A DNA stretch of 39,358 nucleotides, taken from positions 1 through 39,358 of the forward strand of contig JAICJD010000011.1 in assembly GCA_025928645.1 (NCBI GenBank). The letters run 5' to 3'. Shown here piece after piece: positions 34,694 through 39,358 of this stretch. The notes beneath the pieces were generated by a model. The model had not been told where the DNA came from and ran no database searches. It saw nothing but the letters and a program-made list of their open reading frames with translations. Source of the DNA: Gemmatimonadales bacterium. Its GTDB lineage: Bacteria; Gemmatimonadota; Gemmatimonadetes; Gemmatimonadales; GWC2-71-9. Each line of letters opens with the position of its first letter. Within the stretch, counting starts at the first letter, position 1. The translations under genes were made by a program, and so were the position numbers.

Positions 34694-35536
34694 GTGGCTT
34701 CCGCCGAGGGCCGCGGAGAACTCGGGGCCTGGCTCGCGCGGGTCGCGGGCGCTTTGCTCGCGGGCGGCCTGATGGTCCTGCTCGGGCTTCCGCTCGTGAG
34801 CCTCGTGCTTCGGATCGACCCCGGCGTCCTGGCCGACCGGGTGCGCGAGCCGCTCATCCTTCAGGCGCTCCGTCTGAGCCTCGTCACCAGCCTCTCCGCC
34901 ACCGCCGTCGTGGTCGCGTCCGGCCTCCCGGTGGCCTATCTGCTCGCGACCCGTGAATTCCGCGGCAAGCGCGTGCTCGAGACCCTGATCGACCTGCCGA
35001 TGGTCCTGCCGCCGACCGTAGCCGGTGTCGCCCTGCTCACCGCGTTCGGGCGAAACGGACTCGCGGGCCACGCGCTGAGCGGCGCGGGGATCACCCTGCC
35101 CTTCACGACGCTCGGCGTCGTGGTGGCGCAGGCATTCGTCGCGGCGCCGTTCTTCGTCGGCGCGGCACGGGCGGGCTTCCAGGAGGTAGACCGCAAGTAT
35201 CTCGACGCCGCGGCGACCCTCCGGGCCTCGCCGTTCCATGCGCTCGCCACGGTGCTCGTCCCGCTCGCGGCCCCCGCCCTGCTGGCCGGCGCGGCAACGA
35301 GCTGGGCCCGTGCCCTGGGCGAGTTCGGCGCGACGATCACCTTCGCCGGCAACATGCCCGGTGTGACCCAGACGATGCCGCTCGCCGTTTACCTCGCGCT
35401 CCAGAGCGATCTGGACGCCGCGATCGCGCTCTCCGTGCTGCTGCTGCTGTTCTCGCTCACCGTTCTGCTCTCCATCCGGCTCGGTCCCTGGCGGCTCGCG
35501 GCCGTCCTCGCCCGTGCTCGACGCGCATCTCGTTAA
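34694..35536 (+). CDS. modB: molybdate ABC transporter permease ModB
   Basis: A 280-residue permease with five to six membrane segments. The cytoplasmic EAA-type loop that contacts the ATPase is GFQEVDRKYLDAAATLRASP. Family blocks LIDLPMVLPPTVAGVALLTA and GEFGATITFAGNMPGVTQTM mark it as ModB/CysT-type; the context decides for molybdate. A GTG at 34694 is the start, 6 nt after the modA stop, with a weak ribosome site. It overlaps modC by 23 nt. Confidence 0.95.
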   Translation: MASAEGRGELGAWLARVAGALLAGGLMVLLGLPLVSLVLRIDPGVLADRVREPLILQALRLSLVTSLSATAVVVASGLPVAYLLATREFRGKRVLETLIDLPMVLPPTVAGVALLTAFGRNGLAGHALSGAGITLPFTTLGVVVAQAFVAAPFFVGAARAGFQEVDRKYLDAAATLRASPFHALATVLVPLAAPALLAGAATSWARALGEFGATITFAGNMPGVTQTMPLAVYLALQSDLDAAIALSVLLLLFSLTVLLSIRLGPWRLAAVLARARRASR

Positions 35537-36587
35537 GCGCCGCGACGCCTTCGCCCTGGACGCCGCGTTCCAGGCGCCCGCGGGGAGCACGACCGTGCTC
35601 GTGGGCGAGAGCGGCGCCGGCAAGAGCACCGCGCTCCGGCTGCTTGCCGGGCTCGACCGTCTCGACCAGGGACACGTAGTCGTCGGTGCGGAGCGCTGGG
35701 CCGACGTCTCGGCCGGGCGGCACCTGCCCGCCTGGCAGCGAAGCATCGGCTTGGTGGCCCAGGACTACGCCCTCTTTCCGCATCTGTCGGTGTTCGACAA
35801 CGTGGCCTTCGGTCTCAGGGCGAGCGGGCAGCCCCGGCGCCACGCGCGCCCGATGGTTCAGGAGACGCTCGACTCGCTCGGCATCGCGGCACTCATCGAC
35901 CGGCCCGCGGCCCGGCTCTCGGGAGGCCAGCAGCAGCGCGTCGCGCTGGCTCGCGCGCTGGTGTTGCGCCCGAAGCTCCTGCTGCTCGACGAGCCGCTGT
36001 CCTCGCTCGACCTTCAGACCCGCCGGGCCGTTCGAGGCGAGCTGCGCGCGCTCCTGCGGCGGCTCCCCTGCGCGACGGTCTACGTCACGCACAGCCCGGT
36101 GGAGGCCCTGGTCTTCGGGGATGGGATCGTGGTACTGGAACGCGGGCGCGTCGCGCAGGCCGGGTCGCGCGAGGACCTGCTCAGGCACCCGCGCTCGCCC
36201 TTCGTGGCCGAGCTCGTGGGCACCAACCTGTTCGTGGGGCGGCCGGTCACGGGCGGCAGGATCGTGACGCCCACCATCCGCACCGCCGAAGGTGTGCTGG
36301 CGCTGGACGCCGAGCCGGGGCCGGACATGGTGTATGTGACCGTGAGCCCGCGCGAGATCACGCTCTTCCGTGAGGCACCCGGGGGCAGCGCGCAGAACGT
36401 GTTCCTCGGCACCGTACGCGAGATGGTGCCGGAACCGCCTGCCGGCGAGCGCGTGCGCGTGGTGCTGGATGCAAACCCGACGCTGGTCGTGGAGGTGACG
36501 CGCGAGGCGGTGGCTTCGCTCGAGCTGCGCGAAGGGATGCGGCTGCACGCCGCGTTCAAGGCGACGGGCGTGCGGGTGTACAGCTAG
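35514..36587 (+). CDS. modC: molybdate ABC transporter ATP-binding protein ModC
   Basis: A 357-residue ATPase. Walker A GESGAGKST (31-39), Q-loop LVAQDYALFPHLSV, signature LSGGQQQRVALARAL and Walker B LLLLDEPLSSLD are all intact, with the H-loop at VTHSP. The C-terminal part (about 230-357) contains TOBE-type strands (GTVREMVPEP; RVVLDANPTLVVEVT) that may sense molybdate and regulate transport. GTG start within the end of modB. It is last in the regulator-modA-modB-modC operon and is followed by a hairpin and a tRNA on the other strand. Confidence 0.95.
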   Translation: MLDAHLVKRRDAFALDAAFQAPAGSTTVLVGESGAGKSTALRLLAGLDRLDQGHVVVGAERWADVSAGRHLPAWQRSIGLVAQDYALFPHLSVFDNVAFGLRASGQPRRHARPMVQETLDSLGIAALIDRPAARLSGGQQQRVALARALVLRPKLLLLDEPLSSLDLQTRRAVRGELRALLRRLPCATVYVTHSPVEALVFGDGIVVLERGRVAQAGSREDLLRHPRSPFVAELVGTNLFVGRPVTGGRIVTPTIRTAEGVLALDAEPGPDMVYVTVSPREITLFREAPGGSAQNVFLGTVREMVPEPPAGERVRVVLDANPTLVVEVTREAVASLELREGMRLHAAFKATGVRVYS

Positions 36588-36598
36588 AGGAAATCGAA

Positions 36599-36632
36599 AC
36601 GGCCCCGCCGCGCCGAGGCGCGGCCGGGCCGT
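36599..36632. terminator. bidirectional hairpin between modC and tRNA-Ala
   Basis: ACGGCCC (36599-36605) pairs with GGGCCGT (36626-36632), and GCCGCGCC (36607-36614) with GGCGCGGC (36617-36624), with one C/C mismatch between the two stems. On the minus strand the hairpin is followed by GTTTCGATTTCC, so it can end the tRNA transcript. On the plus strand no T-run follows, but it could still end modC transcription. Confidence 0.7.
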
Positions 36633-36644
36633 GAGTTGGAGCAG

Positions 36645-36717
36645 TGGAGCGTACCGGGATCGAACCGGTGACCCCCTGCTTGCAAAGCAGGTGCTCTCCC
36701 AGCTGAGCTAACGCCCC
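36645..36717 (-). tRNA. tRNA-Ala (anticodon TGC)
   Basis: A 73-nt cloverleaf on the minus strand. The acceptor stem pairs GGGGCGT with ACGCTCC, including the G3:U70 pair that identifies alanine tRNAs. The D arm reads GCTCAGCTGGGAGAGC, the anticodon stem-loop CTGCTTTGCAAGCAG with TGC at 36684-36682, and the T arm CCGGTTCGATCCCGG. The discriminator is A and CCA is not encoded. It sits alone between modC and the second HFEFR gene. Confidence 0.98.
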
Positions 36718-36778
36718 GAAACAGCGAATTGCGCGGTGGAACCTAACAACGCCGGCCGAGCCTCCGCCAGCGAGTGCC

Positions 36779-37054
36779 TCAGTCCCCCTGCAGCCGCAGG
36801 CGGTCGGTGGCGCGCCGGCGAAGCGCCGGGTCCGAGGCCGGGGCGCCCTCGTGACGGAACTCGAAGTGCGCCGGGTCGAGCACCCGCGCGGCGAGCGAAC
36901 CGCCCCCCTGCTGCAACCGCCGCGACCACACGATGTCCGCCATCGTCGCGGCCTGAATCCAGATGTCGGGCGTGATTCCCGGAAACAGGTGAGCCGACGC
37001 GCCCCTGAGCCGCGCCTCGCGCGGGCGGTCGTGAGGGCCGCTCCCCCGCTTCAT
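36779..37054 (-). CDS. small 'HFEFR' protein of unknown function, copy 2
   Basis: A 91-residue paralogue of the protein at 32589. The shared core is ARLRGASAHLFPGITPDIW, then a helix (ATMADIVWSRRLQQG) and ARVLDPAHFEFRHEG, followed by a basic tail. A frame is open upstream to 37231, but the ATG at 37054 is preferred because GAGGT sits 6 nt before it and earlier codons look non-coding. A TATCTTG box lies at 37199-37193. It is on the same strand as hemF, 186 nt after the hemF stop, and just upstream of tRNA-Ala. The function is unknown. Confidence 0.75.
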   Translation of the reverse strand: MKRGSGPHDRPREARLRGASAHLFPGITPDIWIQAATMADIVWSRRLQQGGGSLAARVLDPAHFEFRHEGAPASDPALRRRATDRLRLQGD

Positions 37055-37192
37055 GCCGGGACCTCGCTGCGGTACCACCTGCTCATGTGCGATCTGCCTG
37101 CCATTGCTTCGTACCCGCTTACGTGATCGGTTCAGCCGTCCCTGCCTTTCGGTGCCGGCCGCACGCTCTCGAGGCGTTCGACGACCCCGTGA

Positions 37193-37199
37193 CAAGATA
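37193..37199 (-). promoter_or_regulatory. candidate -7 box (TATCTTG) before HFEFR copy 2
   Basis: On the minus strand TATCTTG lies in the gap between hemF and the HFEFR gene. It would give a leader of about 130 nt to the ATG at 37054. No TTG at the expected spacing was seen, so support is weak. Confidence 0.25.
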
Positions 37200-37240
37200 G
37201 CGCGCAGCCGGACCGGTCGCGCCCATCGCACCGGCCGCGG

Positions 37241-38182
37241 TCAACCCGCGGCCCAATCCCTCGGCTCCAGCATCCCCATCAGCTCAGCCTCGAAGCTCCC
37301 GGGCTCGTAGCTGGGCGCGTAGTCCCACGCCGCGAGCGGGGGCAAGCTCATGAGCACGCTCTCGATGCGGGCCTGGGTCTGCAGTCCGAACACGGTCCCG
37401 CGGTCGTGCACCAGGTTGAACTCGACGTACCGGCCGCGGCGCGCGAGCTGAAACCGCCGCTCGCGTTCGCCATACGGAAGCGACCGCCGCCGCTCGACGA
37501 TCGGCGCGTAGGCCGCCGGCAGCACTCCACCCACGTCGCCGACGAACGAGGCCAGCCGCTCCGAGCCGAGCCCGCTCTCTTCCGCCCGGAGGTTGTCGAA
37601 GAAGATGCCGCCGATGCCGCGCCGCTCGTCGCCCCGGTGCGTGTTCACGAAGTAGTGATCGCACCACTGCTTGAAGCGGGAGTACAGGGTCGGCTGGTAG
37701 CGGTCGCACACGGCCCTGAGCGCGCGGTGGAAGTGGACCGCGTCCTCGGGAAACGGGTAGGTCGGCGTGAGATCCGTCCCGCCGCCGAACCACGCGTCGA
37801 GCACCCCGCCGCGGGCGTCGGTGATCTCGAAGTAGCGCACGTTGAGGTGCACCGTCGGCACCATCGGGCTTCGCGGGTGAACCACGAGGCTCAGGCCGGT
37901 GGCGTAGAACTCCGCATCGGCCCCGGCGGGAACCCGGGCCCCGAGCCGCTGGGCGGCCTGCGCGGGCATCGCGCCGCTCACGGCGGAGCTGTTGATGCCC
38001 GCCTTCTCGAAGGTGCGGCCCTCGGTGAGAACCCGGGTGACGCCGCCGCCGCCGCCCGGCCGGTCCCACCGATCCTCACGAAACTCACCGCCCCCGTCGA
38101 GCTCGCGGAAGAACGCCGTGGCCTCGTCGTGCAGCCGCACCACCATGTCAGCCGCATCGCTGCGAAGGCGGGGCCCGGTCAC
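37241..38182 (-). CDS. hemF: oxygen-dependent coproporphyrinogen III oxidase
   Basis: A 313-residue HemF that oxidatively decarboxylates coproporphyrinogen III to protoporphyrinogen IX. Signature blocks are HLNVRYFEI, AWFGGGTDLTPTYPFPED, YFVNTHRGDERRGIGGIFFD and RRGRYVEFNLVHDRGTVFGL. The GTG start overlaps the hemE stop by 4 nt (GTGA), so the two are co-translated. HemF needs O2, which fits an aerobic or microaerobic organism, in line with the SOD operon. A C-terminal YAPSYEPGSFEAELM block completes the family. Confidence 0.97.
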   Translation of the reverse strand: MTGPRLRSDAADMVVRLHDEATAFFRELDGGGEFREDRWDRPGGGGGVTRVLTEGRTFEKAGINSSAVSGAMPAQAAQRLGARVPAGADAEFYATGLSLVVHPRSPMVPTVHLNVRYFEITDARGGVLDAWFGGGTDLTPTYPFPEDAVHFHRALRAVCDRYQPTLYSRFKQWCDHYFVNTHRGDERRGIGGIFFDNLRAEESGLGSERLASFVGDVGGVLPAAYAPIVERRRSLPYGERERRFQLARRGRYVEFNLVHDRGTVFGLQTQARIESVLMSLPPLAAWDYAPSYEPGSFEAELMGMLEPRDWAAG

Positions 38183-39210
38183 GCGGGCCGCCACGCCTTG
38201 ACCGCGTCGATGAACGCGCGCGCATGCGCCACCGGCACGTCGGGGTGGATGCCGTGGCCCAGGTTGGCGATGTGGCCGCGACCGCCGAACGCGTCGAGCA
38301 TCGCCCGGGTGCGAGCGGCGATCTCGTCGGGCGCGGCGTAGAGCCAGGCGGGATCCAGGTTGCCCTGCAGCGCCACGTCGCGTCCGCCGAGCCGCCGCCG
38401 CGCGTCGCCGGCGTCGGTCTGCCAGTCCACCCCGACGACGTGGGCGCCGGTCGCGTCGGCCAGCTCCTCGAGCGCCCAGCCCGCGCCCGGCGCAAAGGCG
38501 ATCACCGGCACGCCCGACGCGCGTGCGAGCCCAACCGCTTCCGCCAGGTACGGCAGCGCGAACTCCCGAAAATCGCGGGGGCCCAGGGCCGCCGCCCACG
38601 AATCGAAGACCTGGAGCACCTGCGCGCCGGCCGCGGCCTGCGCCGCGAGGAACGTCCCAACGGCCCGGGCCAATCGGCCAAGCAGCGCGTGCGCGCGGTC
38701 GGGGGCCTCGACCAGAAGACGCTTGGCCTGCGTGAAGGCCTTGGAACCCTGCCCTTCCACCATGTAACTCATGAGGGTCCACGGCCCGCCGGCAAAGCCG
38801 ATGATCGGCACGCGTCCCCGCAGTTCGCGGCGCGCGAGCCGGACGGCATCGAGCACGTAGCGCAGCTCGCGCTCCGGATCGATGTCGGCCAGACGGTCGA
38901 AATCGGCCGCGGCGCGGAGCGGGCGGTGGAAGCGCGGTCCCACGCCTTCCTCGACCGTGAGCTCCATGCCCATGGCCTGCGGCACCACCAGGATGTCGCT
39001 GAAGATGATCGCCGCGTCCACGCCGAGCAGGTCCACCGGCTGGAGCGTGACCTCGACGGCGAGCTCCGGCGTCCTCACCATGGTGAGAAAGTCGGCGCGC
39101 TCGCGCACCGCCCGGTACTCGGGCAGGTACCGGCCTGCCTGCCGCATCATCCACACGGGCGGCCGCTCGACCGGCTCGCGGCGGCAGGCGCGGAGCAGCA
39201 GATCGTTCAT
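38179..39210 (-). CDS. hemE: uroporphyrinogen decarboxylase
   Basis: A 343-residue HemE that removes four carboxyl groups from uroporphyrinogen III. Family signatures are PPVWMMRQAGRYLPEYR (about 17-33) and GFAGGPWTLMSYMVEGQGSK, and the catalytic Asp is in IIFSDILVVPQAMG. The ATG starts 3 nt after the stop of hemD, and the stop overlaps hemF. The three genes form a hemD-hemE-hemF unit. Confidence 0.97.
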   Translation of the reverse strand: MNDLLLRACRREPVERPPVWMMRQAGRYLPEYRAVRERADFLTMVRTPELAVEVTLQPVDLLGVDAAIIFSDILVVPQAMGMELTVEEGVGPRFHRPLRAAADFDRLADIDPERELRYVLDAVRLARRELRGRVPIIGFAGGPWTLMSYMVEGQGSKAFTQAKRLLVEAPDRAHALLGRLARAVGTFLAAQAAAGAQVLQVFDSWAAALGPRDFREFALPYLAEAVGLARASGVPVIAFAPGAGWALEELADATGAHVVGVDWQTDAGDARRRLGGRDVALQGNLDPAWLYAAPDEIAARTRAMLDAFGGRGHIANLGHGIHPDVPVAHARAFIDAVKAWRPA

Positions 39211-39213
39211 CGT

Positions 39214-39358
39214 TCAGCGAACGGTGAGCACCGCGCGCACCGCGGCCGCCAGCGCCTCGGCGGTGGGCCGCGACGCGACGCGCGCGGGCGGCCAGCCCGA
39301 CGCGCGCGCCGCCGCAGCCGTCGTCGGGCCCACCGCGACGAGCGCCGGCCGCACGCCC
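39214..39358 (-). CDS. hemD: uroporphyrinogen III synthase, C-terminal part
   Basis: The last 47 codons of a gene that continues beyond the right edge. The readable end is PALVAVGPTTAAAARASGWP, then ASRPTAEALAAAVRAVL and the stop. The VGPTTAxAA and PTxEALxxAV pattern is typical of HemD, which closes hydroxymethylbilane to uroporphyrinogen III. It is followed by hemE after 3 nt, which supports the call. The N-terminal domain is not in view, so a HemCD or methyltransferase-HemD fusion cannot be excluded. Confidence 0.85.
   Translation of the reverse strand, partial: GVRPALVAVGPTTAAAARASGWPPARVASRPTAEALAAAVRAVLTVR

Noticed and set aside
36645-36717. tRNA as proof of a mobile-island attachment site
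   Set aside because: No integrase and no second copy of the tRNA 3' end was found inside the window; the tRNA itself is complete.

Overview
The window is uniformly high-GC, densely coded chromosomal DNA. Most genes sit in operons with 1-14 nt start/stop overlaps. No transposase, integrase, CRISPR array or phage module is visible. The gene content (TonB/ExbBD, lipoproteins, a porin remnant) means a diderm. I infer Gemmatimonadota or a close FCB-group relative from the GC content, several TAnnTTTG/TATCTT-type boxes in front of genes, and a pair of small 'HFEFR' proteins. This assignment comes from reading alone, with no database search.

Layout. (1) 1-4239: a minus-strand 2-oxoacid dehydrogenase set (E1 alpha, E1 beta, start of E2) preceded by a Tat-exported amidase. 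(2) 4268-9252: a minus-strand operon of CDP-alcohol phosphatidyltransferase, inositol-3-phosphate synthase, an unknown 96-residue protein and a divergent membrane pyrophosphatase; it looks like inositol-lipid synthesis next to a PPi-driven pump. (3) 9307-17169: a cell-wall sugar recovery locus. NamZ (DUF1343) and NagZ (GH3), both apparently lipoproteins, are divergent and share the six bases of their start region. Two sodium:solute symporters, an IscA-type protein and a BadF-type sugar kinase follow. Two related inverted-repeat elements flank the second symporter and the kinase. (4) 17211-22114: an amino acid permease, a second TonB-like protein, two ExbD, ExbB and TonB.

(5) 22387-27707: six tightly coupled minus-strand genes, superoxide dismutase, peroxiredoxin, NTF2-like lipoprotein, soluble PAS histidine kinase, OmpR-type regulator and membrane histidine kinase. 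They look like oxidative-stress enzymes wired to a two-kinase signalling unit. (6) 27842-32855: a DinB/MDMPI-type protein, an unknown polytopic membrane protein, an isolated mreB with a strong terminator, a degenerate receiver, a canonical receiver and a first HFEFR protein. (7) 32954-36717: a decayed phosphate-selective porin, then a molybdate operon (HTH-Mop regulator, modA, modB, modC) ending at tRNA-Ala(TGC). (8) 36779-39358: a second HFEFR protein and the heme genes hemF, hemE and the end of hemD.

The best candidates for undescribed biology are the SOD-Prx-NTF2-HK-RR-HK operon, the HFEFR family flanking the mod/tRNA segment, the inositol-lipid operon with its coupled small protein, and the NamZ/NagZ locus with its shared start.
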